From positions 1-64,000 of the forward strand of contig CABZSS010000002.1 of NCBI GenBank assembly GCA_902528375.1: a DNA stretch of 64,000 nt, given 5' to 3'. Position 1 is the stretch's first letter, and every line of letters starts with the position of its first letter. The translations under genes were made by a program, and so were the position numbers. The DNA is from an uncultured Pelagibacteraceae bacterium. GTDB taxonomy: Bacteria > Pseudomonadota > Alphaproteobacteria > Pelagibacterales > Pelagibacteraceae. Positions 53,701 through 61,635 of this stretch are shown one piece after another. Under the pieces are notes generated by a model, which did not search any database, was not told where the DNA came from, and was given only the letters and a program-made list of their open reading frames with translations.

Positions 53701-54930
53701 ATGATTGAGAATATAAAAAAAGATTGGACAAATTACTTCCAAATTTATGTCTTAATACTTATTTTTTTTGGAATTTTTTTTCTTTATTCAAAACACGATG
53801 TTGGAAATGACTCTAGTCTTTCAGATTGGCTTATAAACTATGAAGGAGGTTTTGTTCGCCGGGGATTAATAGGAGAAATAATAACAAATTTTTCAACCAT
53901 ACTGTCTATAAACTTAAGAGACTCAATATTAATTTTTCAAATAATTTTTTTCTTAAGTTATTATTTTTTGATTATGTTCTTTTGTAAAAAATTAATTCTA
54001 AATAGATTATTAACTTTAGCGATTTTTTCTCCAATTTTAATTTTATACCCAGTCGCAGAGATAGAAGTATTGGGACGAAAAGAATTAATAATTTTTACTA
54101 TTTTTTTATCTTATCTATTCTTTGATATTAAAAATTTAAAGATTCAATATATCTATAAATTAATTTTATTTCCAATAAGTATTTTAACATGGGAGCCAGT
54201 ATTTTTATTTTTTCCCTTTATTCTTTTAATTGATCTATTTGTTTTTAAAATTCAGAAATTCGATAAAAAACTTTTATATATTGCACTCAGTTATTTTGTA
54301 TCAATATTTTTCGTTATACTAATTTATCTAAATCCATTCTCCCAGGAGAATTATTCTGTAATGAGTGATTTTCTCAAAAATCAATTTGGTGAAAAATGTT
54401 ATATGTCCTGTCACTTTGTTGGAAATCAATCTGCAAATTCTTTCTCTGAACTTTTTCAAAATTTTTTAAATAAATTTAAATTCACTTATGCTTTAAGATA
54501 TTTAATTATAATTGTGGTTGGATTTTTTCCTCTGTGTCTACTCTTTGTTTATTCCTCAATTAATGGTAAAAATCAGATATTGATTATTTCAAAATCTAAA
54601 AATCTTTTTTTTCCTTTTTTATTAGCTTTTTTACCAAGTACGGTCTTATATTTAGTTATGTATGATTGGGCAAGAGTAGTTCATATTAGCTACACTTTTT
54701 CCCTATTAACATTTTTGTATTTACTAAAAGAAAATTTTATTCAACTTTCAAATCAAAAAATTCAAACAAATTATTTTTCGAAAATACCAAAAAAATTTTT
54801 TATAATAGTATTTTTTTTATTTGCATTTGGCTGGAACCCAAAAGTTGTTATGGTTGATGATGTGGCGTCAAAGCCTATTTATGCAACTCCCTATAAATTC
54901 TATAAATATTTTATTAAAGGTAAATTTTAA
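53701..54930 (+). CDS. Polytopic membrane protein of unknown function
   Basis: Many hydrophobic helices; WLINYEGGFVRRGLIGEIITNFS motif. Confidence 0.8.
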   Translation: MIENIKKDWTNYFQIYVLILIFFGIFFLYSKHDVGNDSSLSDWLINYEGGFVRRGLIGEIITNFSTILSINLRDSILIFQIIFFLSYYFLIMFFCKKLILNRLLTLAIFSPILILYPVAEIEVLGRKELIIFTIFLSYLFFDIKNLKIQYIYKLILFPISILTWEPVFLFFPFILLIDLFVFKIQKFDKKLLYIALSYFVSIFFVILIYLNPFSQENYSVMSDFLKNQFGEKCYMSCHFVGNQSANSFSELFQNFLNKFKFTYALRYLIIIVVGFFPLCLLFVYSSINGKNQILIISKSKNLFFPFLLAFLPSTVLYLVMYDWARVVHISYTFSLLTFLYLLKENFIQLSNQKIQTNYFSKIPKKFFIIVFFLFAFGWNPKVVMVDDVASKPIYATPYKFYKYFIKGKF

Positions 54931-55301
54931 TGAAGATAAAAGTTTTTTTTAACAATTCATGTAATATCTGCAAAATGGAAATCGACCATTACAAAAAACA
55001 TTCAAATGATAATTTAGAATGGGTTGATATTACAAATAATCAGGAAGCAATAAATCTTACTTCAAAGTCGTCAGCAGAATTATTAAGAAGATTACATGTA
55101 ATCGATAACGGCGAAGTTATAGGGGGAGCAAAAGCTTTTGTAATTATTTGGTCTAAAATTCCAAAATATAAATTTTTAGCTAAATTATTTAGTTTCAAAC
55201 CTTTTTTTATAATTTTTCATTATCTTTATGAATTTGTTGCTTACTTTCTTTTTTTGAAAAACAAACATCAACTAAATGAAGAAACAAAATCTACCAACTA
55301 A
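54930..55301 (+). CDS. DCC/DUF393 thiol-disulfide oxidoreductase-like protein
   Basis: [20 protein letters not shown] with CxxC; C-terminal hydrophobic tail. Confidence 0.88.
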   Translation: MKIKVFFNNSCNICKMEIDHYKKHSNDNLEWVDITNNQEAINLTSKSSAELLRRLHVIDNGEVIGGAKAFVIIWSKIPKYKFLAKLFSFKPFFIIFHYLYEFVAYFLFLKNKHQLNEETKSTN

Positions 55302-55404
55302 ATTATGCCCAGTTTGTGAAAGACCTTTCAAATGGAGAAAAAAATGGAGACTGAATTGGGAAAAAGTAAAATACTGCTCCAAAAAATGCTCATCAAAAAG
55401 GTAA
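55276..55404 (+). CDS. DUF2256-like small zinc-ribbon protein, 42 aa (not in ORF track)
   Basis: [42 protein letters not shown]: CPxC...RPFxWRKKW...W..VKYCSxxC signature. Confidence 0.9.
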   Translation: MKKQNLPTKLCPVCERPFKWRKKWRLNWEKVKYCSKKCSSKR

Positions 55405-56831
55405 ATTACCTAAAAAAAATTTTAATAACTTCCTTTCTAATATTACCAATAAATAATTCTAGTGCAGAATTTTTTCGAGATCTATCGAATATTATAGAGT
55501 TTAACGAGACAAGACTTAGTTATGGGGTATCAGTGACAGATATTAATATGGATGGAAATTTTGAGTTTATAGTTACAGGTTTTGGTTATCCAAATCTAGC
55601 ATTAACTTATATTGATGGTAAATTGAAGAATATAGCTCAAGATGAAATTTTTATAGATCAATTTAGAAAAACTATTGGGGTCGCAGCGTGTGATATTGAT
55701 AAAGATGGCTATGAGGAGATTTATTTTTTAAATACTGATACTTACAGCGGAACAAAAAAATATTCTGATAGATTAATTGATAAAAAAGATGATTATTATT
55801 TTGATCTATTCGAAATTGAAAAAAATAAAGAAAGTCTAAATTTAACTGCAGGTAGATCTGTAGTTTGTGTCGACAGAAAAGGTACTGGTGAATATGGTAT
55901 TTACGTAGCGAATTATGGTGGACCTACAAGATTTTATGAATTTGAAAATTTTAAGATAATAGACAAAGCTGGCTACCTAAATTTAAGAAATGTAACAGGT
56001 GGAAGAGCAGTAGTCTCAGGACATATATTAACTGACAGAGCTGATATATTTGCTGCAAATGAAAGAGGTGCGAATTTTCTTTTAAAAAATAATAATGGAA
56101 ATTTTGAGGATGTCGCATTTGATTACAGAGTTGATGATGTAATTCAGAATGGAAGGGGAACTGCATTGTCAGATATTTATTATCGAGGAAGATTAGATAT
56201 TTTGAGTGGAAATTGGTTAGGTTATCATAGAGCCTATGTTTTAGAAAATAACAAATTTAAAGATATAGGAAACAAAGATTTTGATAAACCCTCAAAAATT
56301 AGAACAATTATTTCTGCAGACTTTGATAATGATGGATTTGACGAAGTTTTTATGAACAACATTGCAGAACCAAATAAGTTATTTAAAATAACTGAAAAAG
56401 GTAAGTTTGAGGAGATAAAATTAAAAACAGCACTTGAAACTGAAGGATTTGGAACTGGAGCAGCAGTTGCTGATATTGATAATGATGGAATTCTTGAATT
56501 ACTGGTTTCTCGAGGAGAAAGTAAAGCTCAATCTTTGACTTTGTATAAAGCAAATGTTGAAAAACAAAGTAAATTTTTAAGAATTAAACCAATCAACAAA
56601 TTTGGGGCTCCTGCAAGAGGCGCTACCGTAACCTTGATATCTAACAAAAGAAAACATTCAAAAACAATAGACGCTGGCTCAGGTTATTTATGCCAAATGG
56701 AACCTGTGGCACATTATGGAATTCGAAAAAATGAAAAAAATTTTAAAGTAGAGGTCAAATGGACTAATGGGAAAATAGATTTTATTGATAAAATTAAACT
56801 TAATCAAACAATTACCATAAATCAAAAATGA
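55386..56831 (+). CDS. Secreted FG-GAP/VCBS repeat protein with ASPIC/UnbV-like C-terminus (CRTAC1-like)
   Basis: Start corrected; signal peptide [30 protein letters not shown]; repeats [37 protein letters not shown]-term [13 protein letters not shown]...[17 protein letters not shown]. Confidence 0.9.
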   Translation: MLIKKVNYLKKILITSFLILPINNSSAEFFRDLSNIIEFNETRLSYGVSVTDINMDGNFEFIVTGFGYPNLALTYIDGKLKNIAQDEIFIDQFRKTIGVAACDIDKDGYEEIYFLNTDTYSGTKKYSDRLIDKKDDYYFDLFEIEKNKESLNLTAGRSVVCVDRKGTGEYGIYVANYGGPTRFYEFENFKIIDKAGYLNLRNVTGGRAVVSGHILTDRADIFAANERGANFLLKNNNGNFEDVAFDYRVDDVIQNGRGTALSDIYYRGRLDILSGNWLGYHRAYVLENNKFKDIGNKDFDKPSKIRTIISADFDNDGFDEVFMNNIAEPNKLFKITEKGKFEEIKLKTALETEGFGTGAAVADIDNDGILELLVSRGESKAQSLTLYKANVEKQSKFLRIKPINKFGAPARGATVTLISNKRKHSKTIDAGSGYLCQMEPVAHYGIRKNEKNFKVEVKWTNGKIDFIDKIKLNQTITINQK

Positions 56832-57514
56832 AAAAAATTTTAATTAAATGCCTATTATTAGTAGTTTTATTTCAAATTGAAGTGGTTGCTGAAGAAAAGA
56901 ATTATCATAAAGAGCTAATAACTGATTGGTCTAGAATATTTCCAGATAAAAATAGAAATGCTGCTGGACCTAAATTTTTTAAGTATATTATAGACAAAGA
57001 AAATACTTATAAAGATTTCATCGAGTATAATAAGTTATTTTGTGCTGTTTCTGGATCATTAATTGATCCTGATAGTGACTCGGAGTTTTTATTTGTTAAA
57101 GAGAGTAAATCAAATAGTAAAATCTGTGGCAATTATTACAGATGTTGTGTTCCATGCTCTTGTGATGTCATGAAGTATTCGGAAGTTCAAAAGATGAAAT
57201 ATAAATTTACAGATGGTCTAAAAGAATTTTACGTTATAACAATTAAAAATCCATGTAACAAAACTGATTTTCCAAATAGAGTAAACAAGAATTATTTTTG
57301 TAATGGGAAAAAAATCAATAGTAATCAAGTATATAATCTAGATAACAGAATAGTTATAGGTTTATTGCACAACGGAAGACTTTGTAAAAAAGATGATATA
57401 AATTTGGTCAAAAGTCATCAAATTACTGGTCAATATTGTGAATTGAGAAATAATACACCCCTTGAGAAATTAGATGCTGGTATGGGTGATATTTTTATTA
57501 AGCTTGCAAGATAA
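56828..57514 (+). CDS. Cys-rich secreted hypothetical protein
   Basis: Signal peptide [41 protein letters not shown] cluster. Confidence 0.85.
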   Translation: MKKILIKCLLLVVLFQIEVVAEEKNYHKELITDWSRIFPDKNRNAAGPKFFKYIIDKENTYKDFIEYNKLFCAVSGSLIDPDSDSEFLFVKESKSNSKICGNYYRCCVPCSCDVMKYSEVQKMKYKFTDGLKEFYVITIKNPCNKTDFPNRVNKNYFCNGKKINSNQVYNLDNRIVIGLLHNGRLCKKDDINLVKSHQITGQYCELRNNTPLEKLDAGMGDIFIKLAR

Positions 57515-58649
57515 ATTTTGATATTATTTTAGGAATATAATTTTTAAAATTAAAAAAACCTTTATTACAATATTGCCAGGAATACTCATCGAGCTTTCTG
57601 TACAAAAAGTTAAGTTTAATGTTATTTGAATTTAAATAATCTAAATTTTCACCAACTGAGGGATATAAACCTATTATATTTTCACCTATTCTTTTGACTT
57701 CACTTACATCTATAATTTCACAATCAATCGATTGATCTTTTAATCTTTGCTCCTGATCTTTAGTTAAATGTGACTTAAATTTAATAACTTTTTCACTAAG
57801 TTTTATGGATCTATTTTCATTTTTATTTGAAACCAAATAGACTTTTTTAAATTTATTATCTTTAAAATCAGTATTTTCAAGAGAGAGATTGTTTTCAAAA
57901 ACTAATAAGTTATTTTGACTAATATCTTGAGGATTAGCAAAATTTTGTTTTATGATTGAGTATGTCTTTTCAGAAACTTTTGGTGGCGCGTTTTCATTCA
58001 ATTTAATATTGTTGAATCTATTATTTGTAAATTTTTTGATATTCCATTCACTTGCTAAATAATGTTTTCCTTGAGTTTGTACTCCGGCAACCCATCTCCA
58101 TCCAAGTGTATTTGATGCAGCATCACCATCATAGAGATGTTGCATAAAAAATTCTGCACCTAGTTGCCAAGGTAAATTTAATGTGAATATCCAGATACTT
58201 GCAAACCACATTCTCGTGTGATTATGAAGATAATTGTTTTCTTTTAGTTCTTTAACCCATTCATTAAAGCATTCGATATTAGTATTTCCCTCTATCGCAT
58301 TTAAGTATACTTTATTTTCCACGAATTTTTTTCTTATGCCGTTCAAGCTTACTAAATAGTCAGTCCATACGTTTGGTCTTAACTCAAGCCAACCCTTCCA
58401 ATAAGTTCTCCAAAGAACCTCCTGTATAAACTTTTCATTTTTTGAAAAGGAAAACTTCGCAAGTGACTTTTTGATAATTTCAATTTCATTAAGAACTCCA
58501 TGAGTTACAAAAGGCGATAAGCAGGAGACGTTATCTCTTTTATCAGGACCAAAATCAAAGTTTCTCAATCTTGAATACTCAGACAAATTACTTTCGATAA
58601 ATTTATCTAAATTTTTTAAAGCAGTTTTTCTTGAAGGTTCAAAATTCAT
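57498..58649 (-). CDS. Photolyase/cryptochrome FAD-binding-domain protein with C-terminal alpha/beta extension
   Basis: RLRNFDFGPDKRDNVSCLSPFVTHGVLNE, FIQEVLWRTYWKGWLELRP, HNHTRMWFASIWIFTLNLPWQLGAEFFMQHLYDGDAASNTLGWRWVAGVQTQGKHYLAS. Confidence 0.92.
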   Translation of the reverse strand: MNFEPSRKTALKNLDKFIESNLSEYSRLRNFDFGPDKRDNVSCLSPFVTHGVLNEIEIIKKSLAKFSFSKNEKFIQEVLWRTYWKGWLELRPNVWTDYLVSLNGIRKKFVENKVYLNAIEGNTNIECFNEWVKELKENNYLHNHTRMWFASIWIFTLNLPWQLGAEFFMQHLYDGDAASNTLGWRWVAGVQTQGKHYLASEWNIKKFTNNRFNNIKLNENAPPKVSEKTYSIIKQNFANPQDISQNNLLVFENNLSLENTDFKDNKFKKVYLVSNKNENRSIKLSEKVIKFKSHLTKDQEQRLKDQSIDCEIIDVSEVKRIGENIIGLYPSVGENLDYLNSNNIKLNFLYRKLDEYSWQYCNKGFFNFKNYIPKIISKFILQA

Positions 58650-58700
58650 AACAAGGCCAAGAGATATATAATTGTTTTAATTCAATCTCCAGGCCTTGTT
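58650..58700 (-). other. 51-nt imperfect hairpin between PD-(D/E)XK gene and photolyase start codon
   Basis: Minus strand AACAAGGCC-TG-GAGAT-TG-AATT-AAAAC-AATT-ATAT-ATCTC-TT-GGCCTTGTT directly followed by ATG. Confidence 0.7.
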
Positions 58701-58708
58701 GACGCATA

Positions 58709-59407
58709 TTATATTGCTATATCTTGATGATAATTTTCATATCCACTTGCTTCTCTTAAATAATTGCAATGTGAACAACTATTTCCTGCCGCAGGAATTT
58801 TATCTTGTGACAGGAGCGCTGTTACTTCTCTTAAAAATTCAAAGAAAGCTTCATCATTCCTCGGTATTTCTTGCCAACTAACACTATTTTTAAAATAGTA
58901 ATCTTTATTCTCTTTAAGAAGTTTAGTTGGTTCTACAACAAAAAGACCAAGTCTGCTTACAGGTGCAAGAGCTGGTTTTCCCTCTGCAGCGTTCTCTAAA
59001 CATAAAGCATAAGAATGTAATTGTCTCGAATACCTTTCAACATTAGAGTCTTTCACACTTGATGTTTTAAAGTCAACAACTCCAAAACTTTTATCATCAA
59101 ACCCAAGAACAGTATCGCTCTTACCTTTTAGATAAATGCTATTTCCTGTTCTACGGTCCTTGAAAGTTTTAGATTGCAACCAACGGTCTCCAAAAATTAC
59201 TTTTCCAGCAGGTAATGATGGATCAATATCTCTTGGAGATTTTCCCTCAAAGTGATCTTTCATTATGCCGTCTATTTTAATAAAGATGGTTGGCATGATA
59301 CCCCTAGGTCTTGATAGACCTTCTTTAACTTTAAGATAGAAACATCGAGGACATTCCGAATAAAGAAATGTTAAGTCACTCGGGCTTAGTTTAAACAATT
59401 TGCTCAT
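58709..59407 (-). CDS. PD-(D/E)XK (Cas4/RecB-like) nuclease-superfamily protein
   Basis: LSPSDLTFLYSECPRCFYLKVKEGLSRPRG; GKSDTVLGFDDKSFGVVDFKTSSV (D...DFKTS core); C-terminal CSHCNYL. Confidence 0.82.
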   Translation of the reverse strand: MSKLFKLSPSDLTFLYSECPRCFYLKVKEGLSRPRGIMPTIFIKIDGIMKDHFEGKSPRDIDPSLPAGKVIFGDRWLQSKTFKDRRTGNSIYLKGKSDTVLGFDDKSFGVVDFKTSSVKDSNVERYSRQLHSYALCLENAAEGKPALAPVSRLGLFVVEPTKLLKENKDYYFKNSVSWQEIPRNDEAFFEFLREVTALLSQDKIPAAGNSCSHCNYLREASGYENYHQDIAI

Positions 59408-59424
59408 AAATATATATTGATTTT

Positions 59425-59462
59425 AAACTCCCAGCAGCATTACTGCTGCTGGGCATGAGTTT
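59425..59462. other. Intercistronic hairpin with 10-bp GC-rich stem
   Basis: CCCAGCAGCA (59430-59439)/TGCTGCTGGG (59444-59453), TTAC loop; flanking AAACT.../...AGTTT extends it. Confidence 0.8.
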
Positions 59463-60189
59463 AAATAACCAACCCTCCTTCAGTTTTAAGCACTGGTGGA
59501 AGCACTTTGTTATATTTAGGAAAAGTTCCATACTTATCTTTGAAAGAACAAATATGTTTCCTCTCTATCTTAAACCTCTCCGCTTTATCATCGATTATCG
59601 AATATTGAATACAATCAAAATCCAATTTATCTTTGATATGCTGAGAAGCTCTTAGCCGTAGATTGTTTGTTGAACCAATTTCAACAACGTGGCCCTCTTT
59701 AAGATATCTATAGACCCCCCCTTTTTTAGGAAGCTCTTTGTAACTTTGAACCTTATTTTCAAAATTTGCTTCAATAGTTACTTGATAGATATTGTCCTGT
59801 ATTTGCTTTACAAACAACCTTCTCTCAGATCTGCTAGATGAGTTACGCATTGCATCAAATCTAGGAACTCTATCAATGAGTTCCTTGCATGAAACGAAGA
59901 AACGAGGTGTTCCACCATTGTTTCTTTGCGCATGAGTAAGAGGTAATGTTGTACCTCCATTCTCAATTTCCTCATTAGTAAGAAGAATGAACAAATTGTT
60001 TGCTGTGCTATAGTCATCTCCTTTGATATCTAAAGCAAGCTTACAACGCTTATATCCACTCTTGATTATTTTTCTGCTGAAAGCCGTATTAAAACTAAGA
60101 CCTTGCTTCAGCACCACTATTTGAGGCTCATCCATTAAAAGATGAGATTGCCTTTTAAAAAAAGTAAGATTATTTATATCTACTGACAT
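59461..60189 (-). CDS. Protein with C-terminal GIY-YIG-like domain and unrecognised N-terminal domain
   Basis: GGVYRYLKEGHVVEIGSTNNLRLRASQHI...IERKHICSFKDKYGTFPKYN resembles GIY-x(n)-YIG-Arg-His-Glu-Asn signature. Confidence 0.65.
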   Translation of the reverse strand: MSVDINNLTFFKRQSHLLMDEPQIVVLKQGLSFNTAFSRKIIKSGYKRCKLALDIKGDDYSTANNLFILLTNEEIENGGTTLPLTHAQRNNGGTPRFFVSCKELIDRVPRFDAMRNSSSRSERRLFVKQIQDNIYQVTIEANFENKVQSYKELPKKGGVYRYLKEGHVVEIGSTNNLRLRASQHIKDKLDFDCIQYSIIDDKAERFKIERKHICSFKDKYGTFPKYNKVLPPVLKTEGGLVI

Positions 60190-60512
60190 AAACCCTCCTT
60201 TTTCATAACCTCAGAAACATCAATTGCTATAAAGCTAATCTGAACATCGCCATCAAGCTTATCAGTCAACTTTCTTACAATAGGTGGAGTTGCAGCAATG
60301 CACTCAATTTTAGCGACAAATGTTGCCTCTATCATTTCAGCTATTTGCTTAACCCATTCCTGAGGTCTTTGATATTCATCCTTTGTCAAAGTAATAGATC
60401 TTTTAACAACGTTAAGAATACCTGTTGTTTCTTCACCTGTTTTTATTTTTACTGGAACAGGTAATAACTCCAGATTACTTGGTTTTTCCATTTTCTTCAT
60501 GGTTTTCTCCAA
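60180..60512 (-). CDS. Hypothetical protein, 110 aa
   Basis: ORF overlapping the downstream gene by 10 bp, same strand, same composition. Confidence 0.7.
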   Translation of the reverse strand: MEKTMKKMEKPSNLELLPVPVKIKTGEETTGILNVVKRSITLTKDEYQRPQEWVKQIAEMIEATFVAKIECIAATPPIVRKLTDKLDGDVQISFIAIDVSEVMKKEGLCQ

Positions 60513-60623
60513 AGTGCCAAAAACTTTTTTTCAAAGACTAAGTTTTTGAACATTAATTTAATGTCTTGCTTTGAAAATAATGAATGGATTTTTAAAATTC
60601 TTTCAAAAAACTGGTTTATATTT

Positions 60624-61463
60624 TTATAAAATATCGCAGTTTTTTAAAAAATTTTCTATTTTTTCATAACAGTTGTTATAAAGGTCTGTCTCGTTAGATA
60701 TACTTTGAGGAATAGTGAGAGTTTCTTGCTCTTTCTCGCCAAAGTTTAAAAAATTAAAACTTCTAAATTGTATAAATATTTTGATAATGCTGTTTTTCTT
60801 AGTTGGATATTCACGGAAATCAAAGTCAAAAGGAACTAAAAAATTTCTAGATCCAGCGAAAACATCAATTTTTTCTTTGTTTAGTAATTCAAAAGCTTTT
60901 CTTGAAACTTGAAAAGAGCGAACATAATGGGATCTATCAACAAATTTTACTCCATCAACCGAATATTGTCTGCCCAAACAATCAGCAATTATAGCGGCAT
61001 TATTTGTAGAACTTTCATTAATATTTTTACTAATATTAATATTCAGAGACCTGTGGAAATTAGGTAAAAAGTAAACATTTTTATTATTTTTGAATCGTTC
61101 TTTGATAATTTCTTTTGATATTTCAAAACTTCTTTCCAATCTTTTTTCTGCATTATGCCATAGTTGATCCCACAAATGATCAAATGTCTCAAACTTAATT
61201 AAATCTATTTCTCGATCTAAATTATCTTGTACTTTTAGATCTTTATATTCAGGTAGTTTGATAAATCCTTGATCATATAGCTCGGATAATAGTTCGTTAA
61301 ATTTATGACTAGTAATGTCGTCATTCTCTTTTTTTACCTTGTATAAATATGGGCGGTTATGTTTTGAGATACCCTTTTCATCTGATGTAAGGTCTTCTTT
61401 GTTTTCGATTAATTTATTTAGTTGTTTAACTATTTTAAGAGGTGCATATTTTAAGCTATCCAT
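60624..61463 (-). CDS. Hypothetical protein, 279 aa
   Basis: Long uninterrupted ORF, native AT-rich codon use, no family recognised. Confidence 0.75.
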   Translation of the reverse strand: MDSLKYAPLKIVKQLNKLIENKEDLTSDEKGISKHNRPYLYKVKKENDDITSHKFNELLSELYDQGFIKLPEYKDLKVQDNLDREIDLIKFETFDHLWDQLWHNAEKRLERSFEISKEIIKERFKNNKNVYFLPNFHRSLNINISKNINESSTNNAAIIADCLGRQYSVDGVKFVDRSHYVRSFQVSRKAFELLNKEKIDVFAGSRNFLVPFDFDFREYPTKKNSIIKIFIQFRSFNFLNFGEKEQETLTIPQSISNETDLYNNCYEKIENFLKNCDIL

Positions 61464-61500
61464 CTTAATTATTTAGTAATTAGCTATTATATTTCAATGA

Positions 61501-61635
61501 CTATTTTACTCTAAACTTTTTTGAAGCTTTAAAACCTGCCATGTAGTGCTTTGCAAGAGATTTAGGCCTTTTATGACCTCTTCTTTTATATTCTGCTGTT
61601 ACAGATGCTAACGTAGGTTGTTTCTTTTTCTTCAT
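61501..61635 (-). CDS. Small basic protein, 44 aa (not in ORF track)
   Basis: MKKKKQPTLASVTAEYKRRGHKRPKSLAKHYMAGFKASKKFRVK*; fills most of the gap and overlaps argG stop region. Confidence 0.5.
   Translation of the reverse strand: MKKKKQPTLASVTAEYKRRGHKRPKSLAKHYMAGFKASKKFRVK

Noticed and set aside
58709-59407. PD-(D/E)XK protein considered as CRISPR Cas4
   Set aside because: No repeat-spacer array or other cas gene was seen nearby; called only at superfamily level
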